Part shown: positions 47,506 to 57,607 of the stretch, piece by piece
Layout of the letters: each line of letters opens with the position of its first letter
Position numbering within the stretch: the stretch's first letter is position 1
Translations under genes and position numbers: made by a program
From: Arcobacter sp. FWKO B
GTDB lineage: Bacteria > Campylobacterota > Campylobacteria > Campylobacterales > Arcobacteraceae
Reading direction: 5' to 3'
Length of the DNA: 64,000 bases
Assembly: GCF_014844135.1 (NCBI RefSeq)
Contig: NZ_CP041403.1
Coordinates: forward strand, 1,674,001-1,738,000
The notes under the pieces: generated by a model
The model's database searches: none
Seen by the model: only the letters and a program-made list of their open reading frames with translations
Told to the model about the DNA's origin: nothing

Positions 47506-49663
47506 TTCTGAGAAAAAAATACTTATAATAGAAGACTCAAAATCAATAAATAATATATTACTTACACACTTTCAAAGTGTAAATTTTAAAGGCTATCAAG
47601 CTTTTAATCTAAAAGATGCAAAAGAACTACTAGAAAAAGAGGAATTTGATTATTGTGTTCTTGATGTTCATTTACCAGATGGCAATGGATATGAAGTCCT
47701 TGAGATTTTGAACAAAAAAGATATAAAAATTTTTATACTAACAACGGAAAAAGACAATCAACTAAAAGAGTTGTCGTATAAAAAAGGAGTGATTGATTTT
47801 ATTATCAAAGATAAGGATTTTTTCTCAAAAGTTAAACAGCTAATACAAGAGATACAACAACTAGAAGATAATAAAAACTACTCTGTTTTAGTAATAGAAG
47901 ACTCCTTTGTTGTACAACAACAACTAAAAGACCTACTTGAAAATAGAAATTTTAAAGTTTTTGTAAAAGATAGTGCAAGTAGTGCTTTAGATTTGATTGC
48001 AAATGAACATATTGATTTGATATTACTTGATTTACACCTCAAAGATACAAACGGACTAGATTTTTTAAATAAAAACAAATATCTTTTAATAGAAGAACGA
48101 AAAATTGCTATTATTATAATATCTGGCAATATTGAAGCAAATAGTCTAAGAGATGCTGTAAAATTAGGTGCAAAAGATATACTAAAAAAACCATATTCCT
48201 ATGAAGAACTAGTACTCAAGGTAGATATGTGTATAGAAGATAAAAGAAGAGAAAAAGGGTTTTTGTCAAATGTGTTTTTGATGCAACAATACAAAGATAC
48301 TATAGATAGAAGTGCCATGGTCTCAAAAACTAACCACAAAGGGATAATCACTTATGTAAATGATGAGTTTTGCAGAATCTCTGGATATAGTGCAGATGAA
48401 CTAATGGGGAAAAATCATAATATTGTAAGACATGCTGATATGCCAAAAGATGCTTTTGAATTGATGTGGTACACAATAAAAGATTTAAAACAACCTTGGA
48501 GCGGAGAGGTAAAAAACCGCAAAAAAGACGGTAGTGCTTATTGGGTACAATCTATCATAAGCCCAATTCTTGATAGCCATGGTGATGTTATAGAATATAT
48601 TGGTATAAGGAATGATATAACCCAACAAAAAACTATATCTTCATATTTTGAGAATCAACTCAAAATCTCAACTAGTAACTTTGATGAAGCTATGAATCTT
48701 TCAAGAGAATATGAAAAAGCTATTATCAATAATAGTGCTATTGCAAAACTTGAACTTGATTTTACGATCAAATTTGTCAATGACCAATACCTTCTTCTTT
48801 CTAAATATTCCTCTGAAGAGATGATAGGAAAACCAATAGTTGATTTTGTGGATGAGGAGTCCTTGACAAACTTGGAAGAAATAATACAACAAGTACAATC
48901 TGGGGTATTTTATCAAGGTATTTTCAAAGGAAAACCAAAACATGGAGAACCTTACTATACAAAAACAACAATAAATCCCATAAAAGATACTAAAGGTAAT
49001 ACGGTTGAATATCTTTTAATAAAAAATGATATCACAAAGCTTATCAATACCCATCATGAGATAGAAGCAACCCAAAAAGAGATAGTATATAAAATGGGTG
49101 AAGTGGGAGAAAGTAGAAGTAAAGAAACTGGAAATCATGTCAAAAGAGTAGCAGAGTATTCAAGACTTCTAGCACTTTTGTATGGACTTAGCCCAAAAGA
49201 AGCAGATATTTTATTTACCGCAAGCCCTATGCATGATATTGGAAAAGTTGCAATACCTGATAGTATCTTGAATAAACCAGCTAAATTGACCCAAGAAGAA
49301 TTTGAGATAATGAAATCACACGCTAGTATAGGGTACAAAGTACTTCAAGGCTCAGATAGAGCAGTACTCAAAGCTGCTTCTATTGTAGCACATGAACATC
49401 ACGAAAAATACAATGGTACAGGCTATCCAAGAGGACTTCAAGGTGAAGAGATACATATCTATGGAAGAATAACAGCTATTGCTGATGTATTTGATGCACT
49501 AGGACATGATAGATGCTACAAAAAAGCTTGGGAGCTTGATAAAATACTTGCCCTTTTTGAGGAAGAAAAAGGTAAGCATTTTGACCCAAAACTTATAGAT
49601 TTGTTTATGGATAATCTTGATAAGTTTTTGGAGATTAGGGATAGGTTGAATGATGAGTATTAA
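47498..49663 (+). CDS. REC-REC-PAS-PAS-HD-GYP phosphodiesterase
   Basis: 721 residues. Receiver 1 (about 5-118) has Asp in VLDVHLPD. Receiver 2 (about 126-245) has Asp in LLDLHLKD and KKPYSYEE. PAS 1 (about 262-380) has NHNIVRHADMPKDAFELMW. PAS 2 is about 400-515. The HD-GYP domain (about 530-715) has MHDIGKVAIPD and HHEKYNGTGYPRG, both complete. It probably hydrolyses c-di-GMP to pGpG or GMP under dual phospho-control. It sits directly between the cyclase and a kinase gene with overlapping ends, so synthesis, degradation and phosphorylation are encoded as one unit. Confidence 0.93.
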   Translation: MDNSEKKILIIEDSKSINNILLTHFQSVNFKGYQAFNLKDAKELLEKEEFDYCVLDVHLPDGNGYEVLEILNKKDIKIFILTTEKDNQLKELSYKKGVIDFIIKDKDFFSKVKQLIQEIQQLEDNKNYSVLVIEDSFVVQQQLKDLLENRNFKVFVKDSASSALDLIANEHIDLILLDLHLKDTNGLDFLNKNKYLLIEERKIAIIIISGNIEANSLRDAVKLGAKDILKKPYSYEELVLKVDMCIEDKRREKGFLSNVFLMQQYKDTIDRSAMVSKTNHKGIITYVNDEFCRISGYSADELMGKNHNIVRHADMPKDAFELMWYTIKDLKQPWSGEVKNRKKDGSAYWVQSIISPILDSHGDVIEYIGIRNDITQQKTISSYFENQLKISTSNFDEAMNLSREYEKAIINNSAIAKLELDFTIKFVNDQYLLLSKYSSEEMIGKPIVDFVDEESLTNLEEIIQQVQSGVFYQGIFKGKPKHGEPYYTKTTINPIKDTKGNTVEYLLIKNDITKLINTHHEIEATQKEIVYKMGEVGESRSKETGNHVKRVAEYSRLLALLYGLSPKEADILFTASPMHDIGKVAIPDSILNKPAKLTQEEFEIMKSHASIGYKVLQGSDRAVLKAASIVAHEHHEKYNGTGYPRGLQGEEIHIYGRITAIADVFDALGHDRCYKKAWELDKILALFEEEKGKHFDPKLIDLFMDNLDKFLEIRDRLNDEY

Positions 49664-51455
49664 AAGAAAATTCATATTTTTTTATATTGTGACACTACTT
49701 TGTGTAGGGATAATTTTATACATAGAAAAAGAATCAAAAATCAATAACTATCTCATTGAAAGAACCAATATTGCCAAAATTAACTATAATTCTCTATACA
49801 ATGAATATAAAAAAATAGCTGATATTATATTTCTTACCCAAATCAATCAAAAAGAGATTTTAGAGATATTTTCGCAAGCTAATAAAGTATCAAAAGTTGA
49901 GCAACAAAACATAAGAAATACTTTATATCGCAACCTTGATAATGTTTATGCGTTACTAAATAGTTATAATTTAAGACAACTTCACTTTCATCTTCCAAAT
50001 AGTGATAGTTTTTTACGATTTCATAGACCTGAAAAATTTGGAGATAGCTTAGTAGGGATTAGGGATACCATAGAATTTGTAAATAAATACAAAAAACCAA
50101 TAGATGGATTTGAAGAGGGTAGAATATTTAATGGATATAGATTTGTATATCCTTTGTTTTTTGAAGATATTCATATTGGAAGTGTAGAGGTATCATTTAG
50201 TACTTCTGAGTTTGCGAAAGAATATGATATGGATTATGGCTCTACAAGCTTTTTTTTAGTATCAAAAAAACTAGTTGATCAAAAAGTGTTTGAGGATGAG
50301 CAAGATAATTACAGTGTATCATTTCTTGATGATTTTTATATTTTAAATGAAAAAGATACAATAAATCAAGTATCAAAGATGAAAGAGATATCTAAAGGGA
50401 TAAAAAACACTAAAACTATAGAAAATAAAATATACGATGGTGTGGGATTTAGTATTTCAAGTCCTGATAACCTTGATACAATCACATTTATACCTATTTT
50501 AAATTCTATCACACAATCTGTATCTGCGGTACATATCATAAAACACAAATCAATTTATATCAAAAACAAAATAGTATTGACAAATATTTTATTAGTAGTT
50601 TTATTTACACTTATATCTTTGATATTTTATTTTTTATACCTTAATTTTAGGCACAAGAAAGAGTTGCAAGACAAAATTGATTTGGCAGTTGCACATATGA
50701 GACATCAAGATATGATACTTCACAGACAAAGCAAAGCTGCAGCTTTGGGTGAAATGATAGATGCTATAGGACATCAATGGAAAACACCACTTAGTATTAT
50801 TAGACTATATGCTCAAGATATAGGGTATATTTTAAAAACTGATAATAATATAGATAAAAAAGAGTTGCTTTTTTATCTAAATAAAATTTTATTTCAAACA
50901 GAACATTTAAATGAAACCATAGATAGCTTTAGAGAATTCTTCAGACCACTTTCAAATATAGAAGATGTTATATTAAAAGAATTAATTGACAATACATTAG
51001 TTATTGTTAAAGATGAAATGATACAGTACAATATCATTCCTTCTATTACTGGAGATTTTGATACTAAAGTTTGCCTTGTACCAAATGAATTCAAGCATGT
51101 GATTTTAAATCTTATAAAAAACAGTAAAGATGCTTTTATTGAAAATAATACAAAAGATAGAGTAATAAATTTTCATATAAAACAACTAAATGTAAATGAA
51201 ATAGAGTTACAAATAAGTGATAACGCTGGTGGAATACCTAAAAATGTAATAGAACACATTTTTGAGCCAAATTTCAGTATAAAATCACAAGATATTGGGA
51301 CGGGTATAGGACTATATATATCAAAACAAATTCTTGATAAAATAGGTGCTGAAATAAATGTAGAAAATATAGATAATGGTACTAAATTTATTATCATCAT
51401 TTATAAAGCTTGTGAGTTGCGAAATATTGCTAATCACAAAAAGAACTTAAAGTAA
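49650..51455 (+). CDS. Sensor histidine kinase with Cache-like periplasmic domain
   Basis: 601 residues. TM1 is at about 8-25. The sensor holds LHFHLPNSDSFLRFHRPEKFGDS and GFEEGRIFNGYRFVYPLF, the same signature as the proteins at 37985 and 45691. TM2 is at about 308-330. The H-box reads IGHQWKTPLSIIR near residue 375; Arg of HQWR is replaced by Lys. N-box NLIKNSKDAF and GTGIGLYISKQ are intact. It overlaps the HD-GYP gene by 14 bp and may phosphorylate its receivers. Confidence 0.92.
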   Translation: MMSIKRKFIFFYIVTLLCVGIILYIEKESKINNYLIERTNIAKINYNSLYNEYKKIADIIFLTQINQKEILEIFSQANKVSKVEQQNIRNTLYRNLDNVYALLNSYNLRQLHFHLPNSDSFLRFHRPEKFGDSLVGIRDTIEFVNKYKKPIDGFEEGRIFNGYRFVYPLFFEDIHIGSVEVSFSTSEFAKEYDMDYGSTSFFLVSKKLVDQKVFEDEQDNYSVSFLDDFYILNEKDTINQVSKMKEISKGIKNTKTIENKIYDGVGFSISSPDNLDTITFIPILNSITQSVSAVHIIKHKSIYIKNKIVLTNILLVVLFTLISLIFYFLYLNFRHKKELQDKIDLAVAHMRHQDMILHRQSKAAALGEMIDAIGHQWKTPLSIIRLYAQDIGYILKTDNNIDKKELLFYLNKILFQTEHLNETIDSFREFFRPLSNIEDVILKELIDNTLVIVKDEMIQYNIIPSITGDFDTKVCLVPNEFKHVILNLIKNSKDAFIENNTKDRVINFHIKQLNVNEIELQISDNAGGIPKNVIEHIFEPNFSIKSQDIGTGIGLYISKQILDKIGAEINVENIDNGTKFIIIIYKACELRNIANHKKNLK

Positions 51456-51474
51456 ATATCTAAGGAAAATCTAC

Positions 51475-52446
51475 ATGATAAAAGAAGTTGAAGTATTTTT
51501 AAAAGAAACAAAAATATCATATAAACAGTTTGATAGGCTGTTGGATTTTTTTTACTTTAAAGATATTATATCACATAAACAGTCTTTTAATGATGTTTGT
51601 AGAGAAATAGAATGTTTTTTTTCTCAAAACTTTCATATGTCTAGTATGAAAATAATGAGTTATGATATTGAGGTTGGTAGCCAACATATTTTGTATTCTT
51701 GTGGTGATTTCTTTAATGAAAATTTTGATTTGCAAGTGTTTAAATTTGACTTTTCAAAATCTTATGAACTAAATGGTAGGCTTTATTTTAAAACAATTGA
51801 TGACGCAAGTTATAAAAAAGTACAAGAAGATAAAACATTCTTAAATTTTATCTTCTATGAGATGAAACATATATTATTGTATTATCTTTCTATGCAAAAA
51901 CTTAAAGAATCTGCTTTGATAGATCCTATCACTTCATTACCAAATAGAAAATTTCTGGTCAGACACTTAAGCTCTGTTCTAGAAATAGCAAAAAAAGAAA
52001 ATATTCAAATAGCACTTTTAAAAGTAGACATTGATAGATTTAAAGCGGTAATTGAAGAATTTGATTATGATATATCAAATAAAGTACTACAAAAACTTTC
52101 AAAAGTTCTTGTCAAGAATATATCAAGTACTGATATTGTTACGATATTTGAAGATAATAGTTTTTTAATATGTGTGCAAGACATGAAAAAAGAGTGTGAT
52201 ATAATATATTTAGTTCAAAAGTGTATCAATGATTTTGCAAAAGAGTATGTTATTGTAAATCAACATACAGGTCAAAAGCTTTTTAAAACTATTTGTGTAG
52301 GTATGAGTATTTACCCAAGAGATGGAGAGTATTTAGATAAATTGATAAAACATTGTGATATTGCACTTGATGAAGCAAAAAATAAAGGAAGGTCATCTTA
52401 CTCTTTCTTTCACGAAGAACAAAATTGTGTGATTGATCTTTTTTGA
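51475..52446 (+). CDS. Degenerate GGDEF-domain protein
   Basis: 323 residues. The N-terminal half (1-145) has no recognised domain. The C-terminal half (about 148-315) follows the GGDEF fold: DPITSLPNRKFL, LKVDIDRFKAV, ICVGMSIYPRDGE and ALDEAKNKGRSSYS. The signature loop reads FEDNSF where GG(D/E)EF should be, so cyclase activity is not expected. It may bind c-di-GMP or GTP or act as a scaffold. It lies within the c-di-GMP operon, 19 bp after the kinase. Confidence 0.85.
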   Translation: MIKEVEVFLKETKISYKQFDRLLDFFYFKDIISHKQSFNDVCREIECFFSQNFHMSSMKIMSYDIEVGSQHILYSCGDFFNENFDLQVFKFDFSKSYELNGRLYFKTIDDASYKKVQEDKTFLNFIFYEMKHILLYYLSMQKLKESALIDPITSLPNRKFLVRHLSSVLEIAKKENIQIALLKVDIDRFKAVIEEFDYDISNKVLQKLSKVLVKNISSTDIVTIFEDNSFLICVQDMKKECDIIYLVQKCINDFAKEYVIVNQHTGQKLFKTICVGMSIYPRDGEYLDKLIKHCDIALDEAKNKGRSSYSFFHEEQNCVIDLF

Positions 52447-52462
52447 TCTAAAAAGGTACATT

Positions 52463-54037
52463 ATGAATAAAAGACATTATTTAGAAATAGAGTTATATCA
52501 ACTGATTCAAAAAGACTCTTCTATGTTTGAGTTTATACAAAATGGCTCATTGGATGGATTATGGTATTGGGATTTAGAAAATCCTGAAAATGAGTGGATG
52601 AGTCCAAAGTTTTGGAAAGTTTTAGGATACAATCCTTCTGAAAAAAAGCATTTTGCATCCTCGTGGCAAGATATTATATATCATGAAGATTTAGAAATAG
52701 CCCTAAAAAACTTAAAAAAACATATTGAAAATAAAAATCACCCTTACGACCAAGTAGTAAGATATAAGCACAAAAATAGCTCTACTGTATGGATAAGATG
52801 CAGAGGAATAGCCATCAGAGATAAAAATGGCAAAGCCATAAGAATGCTTGGAGCTCACAATGATATTACTAATGAAAAAAGGCTAGAAGAAAAATATCTT
52901 CAAAAGTCAAATGCCCTCAAAGCAATTCTTGATATATCACTTGATGGAATTATGGCTTTTGATGCCCTTTATGATAATTCAGGTGAAATAGTTGATTTTG
53001 TATGGACTATGTCCAATAAAAAAGCTTGTGAGATTATCAATATAAAAGAAGAAGACTTAATTGGGAAAAAACTATCATTAATTATGCCTGGAAACTTTAT
53101 CCCTTTAGATTCTATTGGTGGACAAACTCTTTTTGAAAACTATAAAGAAGTTGTAGAAACTGGAAAACCAAAAATACTAGAATTTTACTTTGCATATGAT
53201 AATATTAAAGAATGGTTTGAAAACAAAGCTGTAAAATATAATAATGGCTTTGTGGTGACTTTTGGTATTATTACAGAAAAAAAACAACTTCAACTTAACC
53301 TTGAGCAAATAGTAAATGAAGAGGTTGCAAAAAATAATCAAAATCAAAAACTACTTTTTCAGCAATCAAAACTTGCAGAAATGGGTATGATGCTCAATAT
53401 GATAGCCCATCAATGGAGACAACCTTTAAATCATATATCACTGATATTTAATAATATAATTTTAAAATTTCAAAAAAATCAGCTTACTATTAGTGAAGCA
53501 AATGAACTAAGAAATAATTTTCAAAACCAAATTAATTATATGTCAAAAACAATTGATGACTTTAAAGATTTTTTCAAACCTACTAAACAAAAGTCATTAT
53601 TCGAAATATCTAAAATTATTAATGAAACCATTGATTTGATTAAACCAAGTATTAAAGAATCAAGAATTAATCTCATAGTAGATAGTGAAAATTTAATCGA
53701 ATATTTTGGATACAAAAATGAACTAAAACAAGTACTGCTAAATATTATCAATAATTCAAAAGATAGTCTTCTTGAAAGTAAAACTAAAGAAAAATATATC
53801 AAAATAGTCGCTAAAAAAGTTGATAATAATATAATCATAAAATGTGAAGATAATGGCAGAGGTATTGATACTAATATCATAGATAATATTTTTGACCCTT
53901 ATTTTTCTACAAAAATATCTAAAAATGGTACTGGATTAGGATTATATATGGCAAAAACTATTATTCAAAAACATTTTCAAGGTACTATTACAATACAAAG
54001 TAATAATAATTCAACTATATTTATAATAAAACTATAA
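52463..54037 (+). CDS. Cytoplasmic PAS-PAS sensor histidine kinase
   Basis: 524 residues from ATG 52463, which follows AAAAGG; an in-frame ATG ten codons earlier overlaps the previous gene and lacks a site. PAS 1 (about 20-140) has GLWYWDLENPENEWMSPKFW and YKHKNSSTVWIRCRG. PAS 2 is about 150-275. The H-box IAHQWRQPLNHIS is near residue 315. NIINNSKDSL and GTGLGLYMAK complete the ATPase domain. No membrane segment is seen, so it is soluble. It is the last gene of the run starting at 45691. Confidence 0.92.
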   Translation: MNKRHYLEIELYQLIQKDSSMFEFIQNGSLDGLWYWDLENPENEWMSPKFWKVLGYNPSEKKHFASSWQDIIYHEDLEIALKNLKKHIENKNHPYDQVVRYKHKNSSTVWIRCRGIAIRDKNGKAIRMLGAHNDITNEKRLEEKYLQKSNALKAILDISLDGIMAFDALYDNSGEIVDFVWTMSNKKACEIINIKEEDLIGKKLSLIMPGNFIPLDSIGGQTLFENYKEVVETGKPKILEFYFAYDNIKEWFENKAVKYNNGFVVTFGIITEKKQLQLNLEQIVNEEVAKNNQNQKLLFQQSKLAEMGMMLNMIAHQWRQPLNHISLIFNNIILKFQKNQLTISEANELRNNFQNQINYMSKTIDDFKDFFKPTKQKSLFEISKIINETIDLIKPSIKESRINLIVDSENLIEYFGYKNELKQVLLNIINNSKDSLLESKTKEKYIKIVAKKVDNNIIIKCEDNGRGIDTNIIDNIFDPYFSTKISKNGTGLGLYMAKTIIQKHFQGTITIQSNNNSTIFIIKL

Positions 54038-54145
54038 ATTAATTATAACTATAAGATATAGAAGTAAAGCTTTTTATAAGAGCATTTATCCCAATAATCC
54101 TCATAATCCTCATATTTATGTCTAAATTAACTCATATTTGTATGA

Positions 54146-54151
54146 TATAAT
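54146..54151 (+). promoter_or_regulatory. Putative extended -10 of the REC-GGDEF-cetAB-like operon
   Basis: TGATATAAT at 54143-54151 in the 148-bp spacer, 35 bp before the start codon. A second TATAAT overlaps at 54156-54161. A short direct repeat ATAATCCTC x2 lies upstream near 54093. Confidence 0.5.
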
Positions 54152-54185
54152 TTTTTATAATGCTTTAGAAATTTAAAGGACATAT

Positions 54186-55451
54186 ATGGCAAAAATTCTT
54201 ATAGTTGAAGATTCTCAAACTATTCTTGCAAGACTTAGTGATGCTATTATTAAAACACTAAAATATGATGTTATACAAGCTTCATCTTTTGAAGATGCTA
54301 AAAACAGACTAAACAAATACAAAGATATAGATATGGCTCTTCTTGATCTTGGTTTACCTGATGCAAAAGATGAAGAGATTGTAGATTTTGTTCAAAAATT
54401 TAATATTCCTATAGTTGTACTCACAGGAAGTGATAATGACAAAACAAAAGAATTAATATCAAAGAAAGATATTTTGGCTTATATCATAAAAGATAGGAGT
54501 TATGCTGTAGAATATGCTATTAATATAGTTAAAAGATTTATAAAAAATAAAAAAACCCATATTTTAATAGTAGATGATAGTAAAACATTTGGAGCACAAT
54601 TAGCTAACTTGTGTCAAAAATATAATCTTTTAGTATCTATCGCCACAAGTGGGAAGGAAGCTTTAGAAATTCTTTCTAAGAATATAGATATTAAATTAGT
54701 GTTTGTAGATTTTATTATGCCAAATATGAATGGTTTAGAGCTAACTACTGAAATCAGAAAAACTCACTCAAAAGATGATCTGGCAATTATAGCATTAAGT
54801 GGAAATAATGAGAAAGAAGTTGTTACACAATTTCTTAAATATGGTGCAAATGATTTTATTTCAAAAGATTTTGCAAACGAAGAATTAATAGCAAGATTAA
54901 ATAATTCATTAGAAATTCTAGAACTATTTGAGACGAGTAGGGATTTGGCAAATAAGGATTTTTTAACAGATTTATTTAATAGGAGATATTTTTTTAATAC
55001 TTGTAATATACTTTATGAAAAAGCTAAAAAAGAAAAACAAAATATTTGCGTTGCTTTAATAGATATAGATAATTTTAAAGTAATTAACGATACACATGGT
55101 CATGAAGTAGGAGACTTTGTGTTGAAACATTTATCTAAGTTACTAAAAACTAAACTCAATGATAACATCATGGTATCAAGATTTGGTGGAGAAGAGTTTT
55201 GTTTATTTTTCGACAACTTCTCTGAAATTGACTCACTCAAAGAACTTGAACAATTAAGAATTGCTGTAAATAATGGATTTGTTACAGTTAATGAAGATAC
55301 GAAAATCAAGTATACTTTTTCTTGTGGAATAAGTTCTAATGTTGGTGACAGTTTAGATAGTATGATTAACTATGCAGATATTTCATTGTATCAGGCAAAA
55401 ACTAATGGTAAAAACCAAATTCAAATTTATAAAGAGGATAAAAAATGTTAA
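54186..55451 (+). CDS. REC-REC-GGDEF response-regulator diguanylate cyclase
   Basis: 421 residues. Receiver 1 (1-118) has LLDLGLPD but an odd AYIIKDR in place of the usual lysine-proline turn. Receiver 2 (about 122-245) has VDDS, Asp in FVDFIMPN and SKDF. The GGDEF domain (about 258-415) has RFGGEEF and is probably active. The RxxD inhibitory site is absent (NDNI). PleD-like architecture. It overlaps the CetA-like gene by 7 bp, so phospho-controlled c-di-GMP synthesis is encoded with an energy-taxis receptor. Confidence 0.93.
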   Translation: MAKILIVEDSQTILARLSDAIIKTLKYDVIQASSFEDAKNRLNKYKDIDMALLDLGLPDAKDEEIVDFVQKFNIPIVVLTGSDNDKTKELISKKDILAYIIKDRSYAVEYAINIVKRFIKNKKTHILIVDDSKTFGAQLANLCQKYNLLVSIATSGKEALEILSKNIDIKLVFVDFIMPNMNGLELTTEIRKTHSKDDLAIIALSGNNEKEVVTQFLKYGANDFISKDFANEELIARLNNSLEILELFETSRDLANKDFLTDLFNRRYFFNTCNILYEKAKKEKQNICVALIDIDNFKVINDTHGHEVGDFVLKHLSKLLKTKLNDNIMVSRFGGEEFCLFFDNFSEIDSLKELEQLRIAVNNGFVTVNEDTKIKYTFSCGISSNVGDSLDSMINYADISLYQAKTNGKNQIQIYKEDKKC

Positions 55452-56839
55452 ATGAAATGAAAACTAAAAACAAACTATTATTAAATATGATGATAGCTCA
55501 AGTAGGTTTTATAGGTATTGGTATAGGTGGACTTGTGTCACAAAGTAGTACTTTAATCATTGTGTTAAATATAGTATTTGGTATAATTCTTGCTATAACT
55601 AGTTATATATTTGCTAATTCTATAACAAGTGGCATGGAAGAGTTTGAAAAAGGTTTTGATAGGCTATTAGCTTTTATGAACCTTAAGCAAAATAAATATA
55701 TACCAATAAACTCAAGAAAGAAAGATGAACTTGGAAATCTTATGAGAAGACTTGATGCTACAGCATTAGAACTTGACACAAAAATCAAAGAAGATATGAA
55801 AGTTCTTGGTGAAATAGTTATAACTATGGATAAAGTTGAACAAGGTATTTATAGCTGTAGAATCAAAGCAAATTCATCAAATCCAATGATAAGTACACTT
55901 AGAAAAACTATAAACAAAATGCTTGATGAAGCAGATCAAAATATGAAAAACTTGGTAAAAACTTTGGAATTTTATTCACAAGATGATTTTAGATTACAAG
56001 TTCCAATTAATCCTAAACTAAAAGGAGAAATGTTAATAGTTCTAAAAAGTGTCAATTCTCTTGGTAATACATTGACAAAAAATGCACAAAGAGACTTAAA
56101 AAATGGACAAACCTTAGAGAACAATGCCAATTCAATGGCTGCATCAGTTGCTAATGTTGCACAAAAAGCAAACGAACAAGCTGCAAGTTTAGAAGAAACT
56201 GCTGCTGCTGTTGAGGAGATTACAAGTATTACAAGAAATAATGCTGATAATGCTCAAAAAATGGCAACACTTGGAAATACTGTAAAAAGTGCTGTGTCAA
56301 AAGGTCAAGGGTTAGCAACACAAACAGCAAGCTCTATGGATCAAATTAATAAAGAAGTAAATGCTATAAATGAAGCAATAGCAGTAATTGACCAAATAGC
56401 ATTTCAAACTAATATCTTAAGTCTAAATGCTGCGGTTGAGGCTGCAACTGCAGGGGAAGCTGGAAAAGGATTTGCTGTTGTTGCTGGAGAGGTAAGAAAT
56501 CTTGCTTCAAGAAGTGCTGAAGCAGCAAAAGAGATAAAAGCTATTGTTGAAACAGCAACGACAAAAGCAAATGAAGGTAAAAGTATTAGTGATGAAATGA
56601 TAAAAGGGTATGAAGATCTAAATACTCATATTTCACAAACTATCAAAATAATAGAAGATGTAAGTAATGCTAGTAAAGAACAAATGCTTGGTATTGAACA
56701 AATAAATGATGCTGTAACAATGCTTGATCGTGTAACACAAGAAAATGCGAGTGAAGCAAATAATGTTGCTTCAATTGCAAATGAAACACTTGCTATGGCT
56801 GAAACATTAGTAAGCGATGCAAAAAGTAAGAAATTTTAA
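55445..56839 (+). CDS. CetA-like chemoreceptor without periplasmic domain (copy 1)
   Basis: 464 residues. Two membrane helices (about 11-30 and 35-57) are joined by a very short loop, so no ligand-binding domain is exposed. A HAMP-like linker follows (about 60-210), then a chemoreceptor signalling hairpin with tip [20 protein letters not shown] near residue 325. In Campylobacter jejuni CetA has this architecture and works with the separate PAS protein CetB in energy taxis; the PAS gene follows 15 bp later. From residue 220 onward the DNA is almost identical to the second copy at 62866. The first 210 residues share only about half their residues with that copy by eye. Confidence 0.9.
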   Translation: MLNEMKTKNKLLLNMMIAQVGFIGIGIGGLVSQSSTLIIVLNIVFGIILAITSYIFANSITSGMEEFEKGFDRLLAFMNLKQNKYIPINSRKKDELGNLMRRLDATALELDTKIKEDMKVLGEIVITMDKVEQGIYSCRIKANSSNPMISTLRKTINKMLDEADQNMKNLVKTLEFYSQDDFRLQVPINPKLKGEMLIVLKSVNSLGNTLTKNAQRDLKNGQTLENNANSMAASVANVAQKANEQAASLEETAAAVEEITSITRNNADNAQKMATLGNTVKSAVSKGQGLATQTASSMDQINKEVNAINEAIAVIDQIAFQTNILSLNAAVEAATAGEAGKGFAVVAGEVRNLASRSAEAAKEIKAIVETATTKANEGKSISDEMIKGYEDLNTHISQTIKIIEDVSNASKEQMLGIEQINDAVTMLDRVTQENASEANNVASIANETLAMAETLVSDAKSKKF

Positions 56840-57246
56840 TTAAGGAGAGTTATTATGTCAAAAGAAACAATACTCGATGATTATGCATTTTTGGTTAGTG
56901 AAACAGATGAAAAAGGGATAATAAGATTTGCAAATGATGATTTTTGTAAAATAGCTGAATATTCTCTTGATGAAATGATGGGAAAGCCTCATAATATGGT
57001 AAGACACCCTGATATGCCAAAGGCTGCATTCAAAGATCTTTGGGAAACAGTAAAAAAAGGTAATGTTTGGACAGGTTATGTAAAAAATGCTACCAAAAGT
57101 GGTGGTTATTACTGGGTTTATGCAACTGTTTATCCTTTTGAAAGCTGTGATGGTAGCAAAGGTTATATGAGCTGTAGAAGAAAGGCTAGTCGTGAAGAAA
57201 TTGATCAACATGACAAATTATACAAAGATTTAAAAGCTAAAGAGTA
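56101..57246 (+). repeat. 1.14-kb inverted duplicate, left copy
   Basis: Covers the signalling half of the first CetA-like gene, the intergene and the whole CetB-like gene. Compared with the right copy (62459-63604, inverted) I count about seven mismatches, all apparently silent. The match stops abruptly at the CetB-like stop codon (TAG here, TAA there). Confidence 0.9.
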
Positions 57247-57247
57247 G
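56855..57247 (+). CDS. CetB-like single PAS-domain protein (copy 1)
   Basis: A 130-residue Aer-type PAS protein. FANDDFCKIAEYS and GKPHNMVRHPDMPKAAFKDLW are the FAD-binding PAS hallmarks. WTGYVKNATKSGGYYWVYATVYPF closes the fold. In C. jejuni the related CetB passes a redox or electron-transport signal to CetA. AAGGAGAGTTATT precedes the ATG. The encoded protein is identical to the second copy at 62458. Confidence 0.92.
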   Translation: MSKETILDDYAFLVSETDEKGIIRFANDDFCKIAEYSLDEMMGKPHNMVRHPDMPKAAFKDLWETVKKGNVWTGYVKNATKSGGYYWVYATVYPFESCDGSKGYMSCRRKASREEIDQHDKLYKDLKAKE

Positions 57248-57607
57248 ATTTTTTATGAGTAAATAATACTTAAGGTAAGAATCATTAATTTATGAGATTT
57301 AAGAAATGAGATTATCTTAGAAGTTAAAGACTAGATTATATAGATAAAAACATTGACTACAGTTAATAATACAAATTAAAATATAGAAGATTATTGTTGT
57401 TATCATTATTTGTTGGTTGATGTGGGGATAAAATCACCATTAATAAAAAAAGATATTGAAAATATGTTTAAATATAGACATATGTAAACAAAGAAATATT
57501 TTAGAGAACTACCTACAAAATAATGAGATATTAATATTTTATCATAAGATTTATTTAAAATTAAGAAATGTATAATGAGCAATAAGAACCTATAAGAGGA
57601 GTTGAAA
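57248..57607. other. 360-bp intergenic region with one promoter, no gene seen
   Basis: All six frames are closed by frequent stops and no RNA family was recognised. Near 57289 the sequence has TATGAGA, TTTAAGA, AATGAGA in 7-bp register. A TGTATAAT extended -10 lies at 57569-57576, suited to the gene at 57608. The rest is plain AT-rich DNA; a decayed gene cannot be ruled out. Confidence 0.6.
57571..57576 (+). promoter_or_regulatory. Putative extended -10 of the gene at 57608
   Basis: TGTATAAT, 31 bp before the ATG, followed by a leader with GAGGAG. Confidence 0.5.

Noticed and set aside
45691-54037. Sigma-54 promoters before the sensory operons
   Set aside because: No convincing GG-N10-GC element was found in the 45506-45690 or 54038-54185 spacers.
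57380-57485. Short open frame in the 360-bp gap after the CetB-like gene
   Set aside because: About 34 codons, no start with a ribosome site, no recognisable motif.
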